Below are positions 1-8,099 of a DNA stretch of 64,000 nt, one piece after another. The DNA is from Myxococcus stipitatus DSM 14675. GTDB taxonomy: Bacteria > Myxococcota > Myxococcia > Myxococcales > Myxococcaceae. Within the stretch, counting starts at the first letter, position 1, and the number at the start of each line of letters is the position of its first letter. The notes below the pieces were generated by a model. It was not told the origin of the DNA and searched no databases. It saw nothing but the letters and a program-made list of their open reading frames with translations. A program made the translations under genes and the position numbers. The stretch lies in contig NC_020126.1 of assembly GCF_000331735.1 (NCBI RefSeq), positions 3,534,001 to 3,598,000 of the forward strand, in the 5' to 3' direction.

Positions 1-189
1 GAAGCCGTGCGGCGCGCGAGCAACCCGAGGGCCTTCCTGCTCGACTTCCTGCAGACGACGTATGACGCCTGTGCGGACCTGGGGAAGTGGGACCGTCCGC
101 GGCTGGAGCGGCCCCTCATCCTTCCGGACAGTGTGAAGGCCGCGCACTCCGTCTCGCCCGAGGGGTCTCCCGCCAGCGCGAGTCCGTAG
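1..189 (+). CDS. C-terminal fragment of a DUF5996-like protein
   Basis: The reading frame is open from the first base to the TAG at 187-189, so this is the 3' end of a gene that starts before the window. The 62 visible residues include AFLLDFLQTTYDACADLGKWDR, which resembles the C-terminal helix seen in DUF5996 proteins of unknown function. The last 15 or so residues are Ser/Pro/Ala-rich and look like a disordered tail. There is no visible partner: the next gene is on the other strand and the space between is filled by a tandem repeat. Family assignment rests on one short motif. Confidence 0.55.
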   Translation, partial: EAVRRASNPRAFLLDFLQTTYDACADLGKWDRPRLERPLILPDSVKAAHSVSPEGSPASASP

Positions 190-755
190 CCGCTCAGCGT
201 GAGCAGGGCCGCGATGAGGAGTGTCCTCGCGCGGCCCTGCACCATCCGCGCGCGTCGCTGTTCATCCGGATGGCCGGCGCTGCCAGGCGTGCGTGAGCAG
301 GGCCGCGATGAGGAGTGCCTACGCGGCCGGGAGCCATCTGCGCGCGCCACCGTTCACCCCGACGTCCGGCGCTTCCATGCACGAGTGAGCAGGGCCGCGA
401 TGAGGAGTGCCTACGCGGCCGGGCGCCATCTGCGCGCGCCACCGTTCATCCGGACGTCCGGCGCTTCCATGCGCGCGTGAGCAGGGCCGCGATGAGGAGC
501 GCTCCCACGAGGCCCAGCACCATCAGCGCGCGCCACTGTTCATCCGAACGTCCGGTGCTTCCATGCACGAGTGAGCAGGGTCGCGATGAGGAGTGCCTAC
601 GCGGCCGGGCGCCATCTGCGCGCACCACCGTTCACCCCGACGTCCGGTGCTTCCATGCACGAGTGAGCAGGGTCGCGATGAGGAGTGCCTACGCGGCCGG
701 GCGCCATCTGCGCGCACCACCGTTCATCCGGACGTCCGACGCTTCCATGCACGAG
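190..755. repeat. Six-unit tandem array derived from the 3' end of the adjacent gene
   Basis: Units begin at about 200, 294, 386, 478, 572 and 664, with a period of 92 or 94 bases, and run into the true gene end at 756. The unit at 478-571 matches the last 84 bases of the minus-strand lipoprotein gene (724-807, stop codon plus C-terminal membrane helix) almost base for base, plus about 9 extra bases. The other full units are a diverged, 2-base-shorter type, and the one at 200 is the most decayed. Short reading frames predicted here on both strands are repeat translations, not genes. Confidence 0.9.
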
Positions 756-1869
756 TGATCAGGGCCGCGATGAGGAGCGCTCCCACGAGGCCCAGCACCA
801 TCAGCGCGAGCAGCCACAGGAAGACGCGGTCCACCAGCCCCGAGGCACGCTGGAAGGCGTGGTCCACCAGTCCGTAGCCGATGCGCTCGCCCTGCTGGAG
901 CCCGTCCACTCGTTCGGTGTGAAGCGCGGAGAGCACCGCCTCGCGCTCTCCACGCACGTCCACCATCAGCGCCTGCCGCTCCGCATCGAGGAAGCGCTGG
1001 AGGGCTTCTCGCTCCGTGCTCAGTGCGCCAAGCACTTCGCTGCGCTCCCGCGCCACCAGCGCGGACGTCCCCGCCGCCAAGCCGCCAATCTGCTCCAGCA
1101 CCTCCACGCTGCGCTCGAGGTCGCGCAGGACTTCCCTCGCGGGGAGCGCCCGCCAGGCCTCTTGCGCCAAGGACTCCGCCTGCCACCGGGCTTGTCGTGG
1201 CAACGAGGCCGCGTAGAGGTCCACGCGCGTGGTCAGGTCCCTCACCTCGTCCTCGAGCACCGCCGCAGTGCCTCGCAAGTTGACGCCGGAGAGCGCGGAG
1301 ATGTCCGCGAGCAGCGGCACCGTGGACACGCGCGTGACGAGCGGACCCACGAGCGGATTCCGCGCGGCCCACTCGTGGACCCGTGTCCGCGCGGGCGACA
1401 CATCCTCCTGGCCGGACACGTCCCGCCAGAGCGCCTCTATCTCGCCCTCCTGCTCGTGCACCATGCGCGTGGCTTCGTCCGTCGCATCGCGGGACGCACC
1501 GGCGCGCTCGGCGAACTGGGGCAGGGCGAGCTCGAGCTGCGCGAGCAGCGCCCACGCGTCCACAAGCGCCGCCACGGGGTCGGGTTGGAGCAGCGCGCCC
1601 TGCATCGCTGGCACCGCGTTGATCTTGAACGTGGTCATCGCCTCACGCACCGAGGCCGAGCCCGAGCGCGAGGCGATGTCATCCGCGGAGACCTCCAAGA
1701 GCCCGGAGAAGCGCCGGGCCATGTCTCGCACGCGGGCGCGCAGCGCATCCACGGACAGGTCCGAGCGCCCCACGCGCCGCGCCAGCTCCGAGCGCGGCGT
1801 CGCGACGGAGCACCCGCCCAGGACGGCAAGAAGCAGCGCGCAACCCACGCATGGGCGGAGGCGGGACAT
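724..1869 (-). CDS. Lipoprotein with C-terminal transmembrane helix, unknown function
   Basis: 381 residues. An N-terminal lipoprotein signal ends at LAVLGGC (Cys20). The body is helix-rich, with long charged stretches likely to form coiled coil (about residues 215-330), and the C terminus is a single membrane helix (VFLWLLALMVLGLVGALLIA) followed by the basic tail RAWKRRTSG. A protein with both a lipid anchor and a terminal helix suggests attachment at both ends. I recognise no family. The ribosome binding site is weak. The last 28 codons are the source of the tandem array lying beyond the stop codon. Confidence 0.75.
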   Translation of the reverse strand: MSRLRPCVGCALLLAVLGGCSVATPRSELARRVGRSDLSVDALRARVRDMARRFSGLLEVSADDIASRSGSASVREAMTTFKINAVPAMQGALLQPDPVAALVDAWALLAQLELALPQFAERAGASRDATDEATRMVHEQEGEIEALWRDVSGQEDVSPARTRVHEWAARNPLVGPLVTRVSTVPLLADISALSGVNLRGTAAVLEDEVRDLTTRVDLYAASLPRQARWQAESLAQEAWRALPAREVLRDLERSVEVLEQIGGLAAGTSALVARERSEVLGALSTEREALQRFLDAERQALMVDVRGEREAVLSALHTERVDGLQQGERIGYGLVDHAFQRASGLVDRVFLWLLALMVLGLVGALLIAALITRAWKRRTSG

Positions 1870-1984
1870 GGAGCCCGCTCAAGCTGCGCATGCCCTCCCG
1901 CCGTGGCGCGCCGTTCTCGAGGACAGGCCCACGTCCGGCGCACGACGCTCCCATTCGCCGGAGGCGCCGGACGTGCGCGCTGCC

Positions 1985-2572
1985 CTATTTCTTCCCGGCC
2001 TTGGGCGGGAAGCGCTCCAGGATCTTGTCCACCGCTTGAGTGACCTTCTTCTGCTGCTTCTCCGCCGACGCGTTCCCATTCACTTCCGACTGCGCCTTGC
2101 CGCGCCAGACGAGCTGCTTGGACTTCCCGTCCACCACGTCGAGCAGAATGGTGCCCTCTTCGTACTCGCGGACATACGTCTCCGGCGCCGCGGCGACGAC
2201 GGGGCCACCCCAGTACGGGTCCCACATGGGGCTGTAGGGATAGCCGTAGTAGTTGTTGACCGTCTCGGCCTCCATCTTGTCCTGCACGGAGCCGTGCCAG
2301 CCCACGAGGAAGTCAGGGTTCTCGCTGGCGTCCACCTTCTTGTAACCCCGCGCCTGCAGCACGGCGTCGGCCGCCTGCATCACCTGGTTGCCCATGATGG
2401 GGTTGTAGACGCGCTTGTCGCCGCCCTCGGGCTGTGCGGCCCAGGCGTAGGACTTGTAAGCGTCAATCTCCTGCACGGCCGAAGGGTCGTAGTTGGAGCT
2501 GACGTTGATGCTCGCGCAGGCCATGAAGAGCCCCGCGAACAGCACGGGCGCGAGCCGCGAATGAAGACGCAT
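1985..2572 (-). CDS. DUF4136-type lipoprotein
   Basis: 195 residues when started at the ATG at 2570-2572, which has AGGAGG seven bases upstream (2580-2585); an earlier in-frame start lacks this. The signal peptide MRLHSRLAPVLFAGLFMAC ends in a lipobox Cys. The mature part has the DUF4136 pattern: YDPSAV near the start, then YKSYAWAAQPEGG, a central DFLVGWHG strand and a C-terminal helix ending KILERFPP. Members are periplasm-facing lipoproteins of unknown function. It stands alone between two other minus-strand units. Confidence 0.85.
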   Translation of the reverse strand: MRLHSRLAPVLFAGLFMACASINVSSNYDPSAVQEIDAYKSYAWAAQPEGGDKRVYNPIMGNQVMQAADAVLQARGYKKVDASENPDFLVGWHGSVQDKMEAETVNNYYGYPYSPMWDPYWGGPVVAAAPETYVREYEEGTILLDVVDGKSKQLVWRGKAQSEVNGNASAEKQQKKVTQAVDKILERFPPKAGKK

Positions 2573-2702
2573 GGGAATGCCTCCTGGTGCCGGCGCGACA
2601 CGCGCCGTCGGCTCCTTGACGGTAGGCATGCCCTGCTCGACGTCCCCGGACGGGGACGCCCGTCTGCCCCGGACTCCAGTCCCATGGCCCCGAAGGGCGG
2701 GC

Positions 2703-3233
2703 TCAGTCGTCGCCGCGCAGGCCCTTGAAGGACTCGCCCTTCATCAGGCCCATGTGCTTGCCACCCCCCCGCGCCAGGGCGAGCGCCAGCTTCGCCCGCT
2801 TCTCCGGAGGCAGGCCCCGGGCCAGCGCCTGGTACATCTCCCGGTCCAGCGCGGCGATGCGCTCGCGGGCCTCGAAGGCGCGCTGCGCGGCGGTGTCCAC
2901 CTGCGCCAGCGCGGTGCTGTCACCCCGCGCGGCCTGATGGAGCGTGCGCGCCGCATCCCGCACCTGCTCTCGCAAGGGACGGCGCTTCTCGTCGAACTGG
3001 CGCAGCGTCTCTTCCATCTTCAGCGCCTGCGCGTTGTCCAACTCCAGCGCATCCGACAGCGTCAGCACCTGCCGCAGTCGCATGCGCTGCTCCGCGCGCT
3101 CCATCCGCTGCTCGGAGCGCTCCTGCCGCTCGCTCTCACGCGCCTGCTCCGAGCCCTCCCTCGCGCCGGGCCTCGCCATCGCCAGACACGGCGCGAGCAC
3201 CACGGCCATCACCACCCACGACTTGCGCGTCAT
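2703..3233 (-). CDS. Spy/CpxP-like periplasmic protein
   Basis: 176 residues with a signal peptide (MTRKSWVVMAVVLAPCLAMA). The mature protein is almost all helix, very rich in Glu, Arg and Gln, and carries LRQVLTLSDALELDNAQALKM, resembling the LTxxQ region of Spy/CpxP/ZraP-type periplasmic sensors and chaperones. It is the last gene of a three-gene unit behind an ECF sigma factor and its anti-sigma factor, with only 5 bases separating it from the latter. That context suggests an envelope-stress or metal response, but no metal ligands are obvious. Confidence 0.65.
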   Translation of the reverse strand: MTRKSWVVMAVVLAPCLAMARPGAREGSEQARESERQERSEQRMERAEQRMRLRQVLTLSDALELDNAQALKMEETLRQFDEKRRPLREQVRDAARTLHQAARGDSTALAQVDTAAQRAFEARERIAALDREMYQALARGLPPEKRAKLALALARGGGKHMGLMKGESFKGLRGDD

Positions 3234-3238
3234 CGTCT

Positions 3239-3772
3239 TCACAGCGTCTCTCCCAGCAGGTCGTCCTCGTTCGACGCGTCGAGGTCCTCGAGCGCCTCTT
3301 CGTCTTCCATCGCCGCGCCGGACTCCAGGGACTCCAGCCCCGCCCACGCCTCGAAGTCCGCGAGCGTCTGAGCCTCCACCTGATGGGCCTCGGTCGCCGC
3401 CTCCGGGGGCGCGGTGGCCCCGCCCGTGGCGCCACCGGGGCGCACCAGCCCCGGGACCAGGACGGCCATCGCCACCGCCGCCGCGGCGGCCAGCGTCACT
3501 CCCACCGCGCGCCGCCAGGGCGCCGGGCGCGCATGCTCGCGCTTCCAGGCCTCCAGCGTGCGCTGGGGCAGGGCCTCCTGGGCGTTCTTCTCGGCCGTCG
3601 TCGGCTCGGGGAGGGCGAGCAGCGACAACATCTCCACCGACGTGGCGAAGACCTCGCGGCACCCCCCGCACGACTCCAGGTGCTGGACCAGTTGCACTGT
3701 CTCCGCCGCGTCCAGCGCTCCCGCGGCGTGCAGGTCCAGTCGTGCTTCCTGCTCCGGGCATGCAGCCATCAC
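3239..3772 (-). CDS. Zinc-finger anti-sigma factor
   Basis: 177 residues. The N-terminal anti-sigma zinc-finger motif is H-x3-C-x2-C (His31, Cys35, Cys38 in QHLESCGGC). A single membrane helix follows at about residues 89-109 (VGVTLAAAAAVAMAVLVPGL), then an acidic, disordered periplasmic tail. The ATG overlaps the stop codon of the sigma gene (3769-3772), implying translational coupling and roughly equal synthesis. The expected role is to hold the sigma factor at the inner membrane until a periplasmic signal arrives. The signal is unknown. Confidence 0.88.
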   Translation of the reverse strand: MMAACPEQEARLDLHAAGALDAAETVQLVQHLESCGGCREVFATSVEMLSLLALPEPTTAEKNAQEALPQRTLEAWKREHARPAPWRRAVGVTLAAAAAVAMAVLVPGLVRPGGATGGATAPPEAATEAHQVEAQTLADFEAWAGLESLESGAAMEDEEALEDLDASNEDDLLGETL

Positions 3773-4404
3773 TGCTTCTCCTCCGGCTCGGCCACCCGCG
3801 CCTTCAGACGCTTCACGGCCAGGTGGAACTGCACCTTCGCGTTGTTCTCCGTGATGCCGAGCGTCTCGGCAATGTCCTTGAACGCCAGCCCTCCGTCCAC
3901 GCGCAGCGTCAGGACCTCGCGCTGGCGCCGAGGCAGGAGCAGCACCTCCTCGCGCACCCGCCGCGCCTGCTCGGAGCGCTCCAGCCCCTCCTGGGCGGAC
4001 TCACCCGGAGCCTCCTGCGCCGCGTCGTCCGGCGCCTCCACCAGCACGGGCCTCCACCGGCGGGTGTTGCGCGCGTGGTTCTTCGCCAGGTTGAGGGCGA
4101 TGCGCACCAGCCACGCCCGGAACGGGGTGGGGCCCCGGGGAATCCAGCGCGCGAAGACGCGGCGAGACGCCTCCAGCGCCCGCAGGAAGGCGGCCTGAGT
4201 CAGGTCCGCGGCGTCCTCCGGCCGGGTCGCATAGCGCCGCACCAGCGAGAAGACGAGCGACCGGTGCCGGGTCACCAGCACCTCGAAGGCCGTCTCCTCG
4301 CCGTCCAGGAACGCGCGGCAGAGGGCCTCGTCCGGCGCCCGCTCCAGGGCCAACCGTCGCGCCGGCATCGCCACCACCCGTCGGCCTGTGTCCCCGAGGC
4401 TCAC
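3769..4404 (-). CDS. ECF-family RNA polymerase sigma factor
   Basis: 211 residues. Region 2 is seen at about 25-90 (AFEVLVTRHRSLVFSLVRRY, then DAADLTQAAFLRALEA), and region 4 at about 145-205 with LLPRRQREVLTLRVDGG and the helix-turn-helix FKDIAETLGITENNAKVQ. The GTG at 4402-4404 has AAGG four bases upstream; an ATG twelve codons in is an alternative. It heads the sigma / anti-sigma / Spy-like unit. Autoregulation from the 4405-4577 gap is usual for such units, but I could not assign its promoter. Confidence 0.9.
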   Translation of the reverse strand: MSLGDTGRRVVAMPARRLALERAPDEALCRAFLDGEETAFEVLVTRHRSLVFSLVRRYATRPEDAADLTQAAFLRALEASRRVFARWIPRGPTPFRAWLVRIALNLAKNHARNTRRWRPVLVEAPDDAAQEAPGESAQEGLERSEQARRVREEVLLLPRRQREVLTLRVDGGLAFKDIAETLGITENNAKVQFHLAVKRLKARVAEPEEKQ

Positions 4405-4577
4405 GGCGCCTTCAACCCCCGGCCCGTCCCCAGGTTATTTTCCGCGCGCCTTTTTCCGAGGCGCCCCCGGCCCCAGGCCCAACAGCCCGTTGGCGGACAC
4501 TCGCTTGCCTGGGCGGGTTGCTCCATGTGTTGGCCGACTGTCACAATGGGGCTGTTGGTGCAACCCACGGACTTCTC

Positions 4578-5156
4578 ATGGTGCTGGAAGGCTCGGGCTC
4601 TCGCATCAAGGGGGGCGTGCTCATCTCCCGGCTGAACTTGCTGCGCCAGCAGGGCGGGCAGGTTCGCGTGGACCAGGTCCTGGGACGGCTGCCTCCCTCG
4701 GACCAGGCCCTGCTGCGCAAGTCGCTCCTCCCCGTGGCCTGGTACCCGCTGGAGCTCAACCTGCGGCTGGACTCCGCCATCGCGGAGGTGCTGTCCCCGG
4801 ACGACGAGGGCCGGGCCTTCATCGAGATGGGGCGCGCGTCCGCGGAGGAGTCGCTGCGGGGGCCCCAGCACGGCTTCCTGCGGGCGGGAGATCCTCACTT
4901 CCTGCTGAGCCAGGCGGCGCGCATCTACCGGTTCTATTACGCGGTGGGCTCGCGCACGTACGACAAGACGGGGCCGCGCTCCGCCGTCCTGCGCACCTTC
5001 AGCGCGGAGAACGTCACGCAGGCGGACTGCCTCACCATCGTCGGCTGGCACGAGCGCGCCATCGAGCTGTCGGGAGGCCTGTCCCCCCGCATCACCCACC
5101 CCATGTGCCGGGCCCAGGGCGCGCCCCACTGCGAATACCACTGCTGTTGGGACTGA
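4578..5156 (+). CDS. Conserved hypothetical cytoplasmic protein
   Basis: 192 residues from the ATG at 4578. Recognisable stretches are VDQVLGRLPPSDQALLRK, a WYPLEL motif, RIYRFYYAVGSRTYDKTGP and a Cys-rich end (CRAQGAPHCEYHCCWD). The end resembles the last strand of V4R/heme-NO-type domains, where paired Cys residues close the fold, and the helical front resembles proteins common in Myxococcales. No signal peptide or membrane segment. Function not assigned. The ribosome binding site is poor, so the start could differ. It is divergent from the ECF operon. Confidence 0.7.
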   Translation: MVLEGSGSRIKGGVLISRLNLLRQQGGQVRVDQVLGRLPPSDQALLRKSLLPVAWYPLELNLRLDSAIAEVLSPDDEGRAFIEMGRASAEESLRGPQHGFLRAGDPHFLLSQAARIYRFYYAVGSRTYDKTGPRSAVLRTFSAENVTQADCLTIVGWHERAIELSGGLSPRITHPMCRAQGAPHCEYHCCWD

Positions 5157-5171
5157 GCCGGGCGCCCGCCC

Positions 5172-5648
5172 TCACGCGGCCGAGTCGAGGGCGGCCGGGA
5201 GCGGGTGCTTCTCCAGGTAGGTCAGCACGTCGTCCAGGTGGCGGTACACCCGCAGCTCGTGGCGGATGACGTCCTCGACGCGGCCGTCCGGGTCGATGAT
5301 GAACGTGACGCGCCGGTCCACGCGCAGCACCGGCCAGAGCACGTCATAGGCGCGGCTGATGACGCGGTCCGGGTCCCCCAGCAGGGAGAAGTGGATGTCC
5401 TCCTTCGCCGCGAACTCGCACTGGGTCTTCTGCGTGTCCACGGAGACGCCCACCAGCTCCGCGCCCAGCTCCTGCAGGCGCAGGTGGTTGTCCCGGAAGG
5501 CGCGGTTCTCGATGGTGCAGCCGAGCGTGAAGGCCTTGGGGAAGAAGAAGAGGACCACCCGGCGGCCCTTGAGCGCGGACAGGCTCAGCGGCACGCCATG
5601 ACAGTCGATGGCGGAAAAGTCTGGCGCGAGGTCTCCGATGGCGAGCAT
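5172..5648 (-). CDS. Peroxiredoxin (BCP/AhpC-TSA type, 1-Cys-like)
   Basis: 158 residues; start chosen at 5646-5648 because AGGAGG-like sequence lies just upstream. The thioredoxin fold is clear: PDFSAIDCHGVPLSLSALKG, then KGRRVVLFFFPKAFTLGCTIENRAFRDN. The peroxidatic Cys is in FTLGCT. The second Cys that BCP proteins carry five residues later is replaced (IENRAF), so it must resolve through another thiol, perhaps Cys in TQCEF, or act as a 1-Cys enzyme. It would reduce hydroperoxides in the cytoplasm. It stands alone. Confidence 0.85.
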   Translation of the reverse strand: MLAIGDLAPDFSAIDCHGVPLSLSALKGRRVVLFFFPKAFTLGCTIENRAFRDNHLRLQELGAELVGVSVDTQKTQCEFAAKEDIHFSLLGDPDRVISRAYDVLWPVLRVDRRVTFIIDPDGRVEDVIRHELRVYRHLDDVLTYLEKHPLPAALDSAA

Positions 5649-6098
5649 TCCTGCACCTCCCTCCTGAGTGGCCGCGACGGGCCACCGATACCACGTTGAT
5701 GGACAGGCTCCCGGCGCCATTTCCCGGGGAGCGTCACCCTCGTTCGCCCCACGACTCCGGTCCTGTGTCCTGGTGGAACACCGGAGAGGGGCGCGTCCTG
5801 CATCGCATGGTTCAAATCACCGGGGTGTTAAGTTCTCTTAAGGCTCGGCCGGGTGCCCGCACGGCGAGGGCCTCGCGCCCGGAACCAACGGCTGACGTCG
5901 GGTCCTCGGACGCCGCATGAGCCCACCTCCCGGGTGGGAAAAATCGTGACAGCCCTTGAAGACAGGCTAGGGTCAACCCGGGAGGTTGCCCTTGTCCAGC
6001 CCCGTTCCCTGGGTGGTCACCAAGCCTGAAGCGCAGCGCATGCCCCGGTGCGGGGGAGGGCGAGGGCACGCCGTGCCGCGGGAGGTGGCGTCGCCGTG
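5649..6098. other. 450-base gene-free stretch upstream of the kinase gene
   Basis: No credible gene: the short frames here have no ribosome binding site or family resemblance. It holds a small inverted repeat TTAAG-TTCT-CTTAA (5828-5841), an AT-richer patch at 5938-5945, and a possible promoter at 5946-5973. The next 125 bases to the kinase ATG are a long GC-rich leader. Confidence 0.5.
5946..5973 (+). promoter_or_regulatory. Possible housekeeping promoter for the kinase gene
   Basis: GTGACA (5946-5951), a 16-base spacer, and TAGGGT (5968-5973), about 125 bases before the ATG at 6099. Four or five of six positions match in each hexamer. No experimental support. Confidence 0.35.
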
Positions 6099-8096
6099 AT
6101 GCCCGCGCCGTTCCATCCGGACCAGCTTGCCCCCGGGAGCGTGGTGGGGCCGTGGCGCGTGGTGGCCTCGTTGGGGGCGGGCGGCTTCGGCCGCGTCTTC
6201 AAGGTGGAGCGGGGAGGGCGCTTCTTCACGATGAAGATGGCGCTGCGCCCCGCGGGCCCCCAGGCCTCCGAGGAGGAGGACGTCAACGGTCGGCTGTCGC
6301 ACGAGGTCGCCGCGCTGCTGGCGTGTGCCCCGCACCCGAACCTGCCCCGGATCCAGGCGGTGGACCGGTGGCCGGACCCGCCCGAGGGCTACCTCTACTT
6401 CGTCACCGACTACATCGACGGGGAGACCTTCCACGAGTGGCGCTGGCGGGTGAAGCCGTCCGCGGCGCACCTCTTGTCGGTGTTCACGGAGGTGGTGCGC
6501 GCGGTGTCGGACCTGCATCGGCGCGGGCTGCACCACCGCGACGTGAAGGGCGACAACCTGCTCATCCGCCGCGACGACGAGCGGCCCTTCCTCATCGACC
6601 TGGGCACGGTGCGGATGCCGGGGGCCACGACGCTGACGGTGGGCGTGGCGCCGGCCTCGCCGCACCTGCTGCCGCCCGAGTGCGTGGCGTTCCTTCGCGA
6701 GGGTCAGTGGGAGCAGGGCGCCCGGTTCGACGCGGGCATCCCCGGGGACCTCTACGCGCTGGGCGCGCTCCTGTACGAGTCGCTCACGGATGGCTACGCC
6801 TTCGACCCCCGGCTCCCGTATGACCGGCTGCTGCCGGCCATCGAGACGGTGACGCCGCGCGCGCCCCAGGCCGTCAACCCCAAGGTCCCGCCCGCGCTGG
6901 GAGACATCGCGCTGCGGCTGCTCGCGAAGCGCCCCGAGGAGCGCTACGCCGGCACCGAGGCGCTGCTCCAGGCGCTGTGGGAGGTGGCCAAGGAGAAGCG
7001 GCAGCCGGCCTGGAAGGTGTCGCTGGACAGGCCCCCGGACCCCGAATCCCCGCGCGACGTGGACGCGGACACGCCTCGGCTGCGCATCGTCCCCGAGCTC
7101 GTCCGTTCGATCGAACACGGGCCCTCCGCGGACGAGGTGTCCGAGGACTCCGCGCCACCGCCCGGGGGCCTCGAGGTGGCCGCTGTCATCCCTCCGGGCG
7201 AAGCCTCGCCTGTCGCCGCGCAGGCGCATGTGCCCGAAGTCGCCCCTCCGCTTTCGCGCGAGCCTCGGGCGGCGCCCGCGCGAAGGCCCCGAGGCCGGGT
7301 GCTGGGCGTCGCGGCGACTGTTCTCTTCATTGTTGGTGCCGTGGCGCTGGGCCTCGCCCGCCGCGAGCAGCCCCCCCACCCCATGCAGGAGGTTGGTACC
7401 CCCTCGCCTCTTGCCGAGAAAGGAAGTCCCGTCGTGACGAGCCGTTCTTCCCCCCCCGCGAACACACCCCTCTCCGATTCGAAACCCACGCCTCCTCGGT
7501 CCATGGCGTCCCCGCCCGAGCGGGTCGTCGCGCTCACGGAGGCCGCCCCGAAGCCCGCGGCCGAGCCCTCGCCGAAGAAACGGGGGCTGGGCAAGGTCGC
7601 GGCGGTGGCGTGCCTGGCCGGGGCGGCCTGCGCGGGTTCCTCATCGAACCTGCGGACGGAACCGCCCGAGAGGAAGGCGTGTCCTCCAGGGGCCATCAAC
7701 CAGATGGCGAAGCTGGGCTTCCACACCCCGTGGATCCTCTCCGAGGGCGCCTTCTACGTGACTGAGGACGGCGACCTGGAGCCGTCGCTGGTGCCCCCCG
7801 AGGGGCCCCTCACCGTCTATCTCCCCATCCGGGGGCTCAAGCACCCCGACACCCTTCAACCCGCGATTCCCCAACACACGAAGTTCCACGGCCAGATCTT
7901 CCCGGGGAGGGACCGGGCCTACGCCTGGTTCACGGAGATGGAGTTCCCCGATGGGTCGCGCTACCCCGTCTGCGTCGACCTCACCTGGGAGGGCCGGTCC
8001 GAACTGGGGCAGCCGTACCACCCATCAAGCACTTCCGAACGGAAGCTGTGGGGGCCCAGAGTGATCCTCTCCACGACCCAATTCCTAGGAAGGTAG
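6099..8096 (+). CDS. Membrane Ser/Thr protein kinase fused to a second C-terminal domain
   Basis: 665 residues. The kinase domain spans about 18-290: glycine loop GAGGFG (26-31), Lys46, Glu69 of helix C, HRDVKGDN (146-153) and DLG (167-169) in place of DFG. A membrane helix lies at about 400-420, followed by a Pro/Ser-rich linker. Near 515-530, KKRGLGKVAAVACLAGAACAGSS looks like a lipoprotein signal buried inside the chain. A separate domain follows, starting ACPPGAINQMAKLGF, typical of small myxobacterial lipoproteins. The kinase would face the cytoplasm and the tail the periplasm. The DUF2381 gene begins 3 bases after the stop. Confidence 0.9.
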   Translation: MPAPFHPDQLAPGSVVGPWRVVASLGAGGFGRVFKVERGGRFFTMKMALRPAGPQASEEEDVNGRLSHEVAALLACAPHPNLPRIQAVDRWPDPPEGYLYFVTDYIDGETFHEWRWRVKPSAAHLLSVFTEVVRAVSDLHRRGLHHRDVKGDNLLIRRDDERPFLIDLGTVRMPGATTLTVGVAPASPHLLPPECVAFLREGQWEQGARFDAGIPGDLYALGALLYESLTDGYAFDPRLPYDRLLPAIETVTPRAPQAVNPKVPPALGDIALRLLAKRPEERYAGTEALLQALWEVAKEKRQPAWKVSLDRPPDPESPRDVDADTPRLRIVPELVRSIEHGPSADEVSEDSAPPPGGLEVAAVIPPGEASPVAAQAHVPEVAPPLSREPRAAPARRPRGRVLGVAATVLFIVGAVALGLARREQPPHPMQEVGTPSPLAEKGSPVVTSRSSPPANTPLSDSKPTPPRSMASPPERVVALTEAAPKPAAEPSPKKRGLGKVAAVACLAGAACAGSSSNLRTEPPERKACPPGAINQMAKLGFHTPWILSEGAFYVTEDGDLEPSLVPPEGPLTVYLPIRGLKHPDTLQPAIPQHTKFHGQIFPGRDRAYAWFTEMEFPDGSRYPVCVDLTWEGRSELGQPYHPSSTSERKLWGPRVILSTTQFLGR

Positions 8097-8099
8097 TAA

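Noticed and set aside
190-755. Possible CRISPR array
   Set aside because: Units are contiguous and 92-94 bases long with no short repeat/variable spacer pattern, and they match the end of a neighbouring gene.
190-760. Several overlapping short reading frames on both strands with repeated Arg/Ser/Pro-rich text
   Set aside because: They are translations of the 92-94 bp tandem array in shifted frames, without ribosome binding sites or family resemblance.
5696-5920. Small frame of 74 codons in the gap before the kinase
   Set aside because: No ribosome binding site, no family resemblance, and it is overlapped by an equally weak frame on the other strand.
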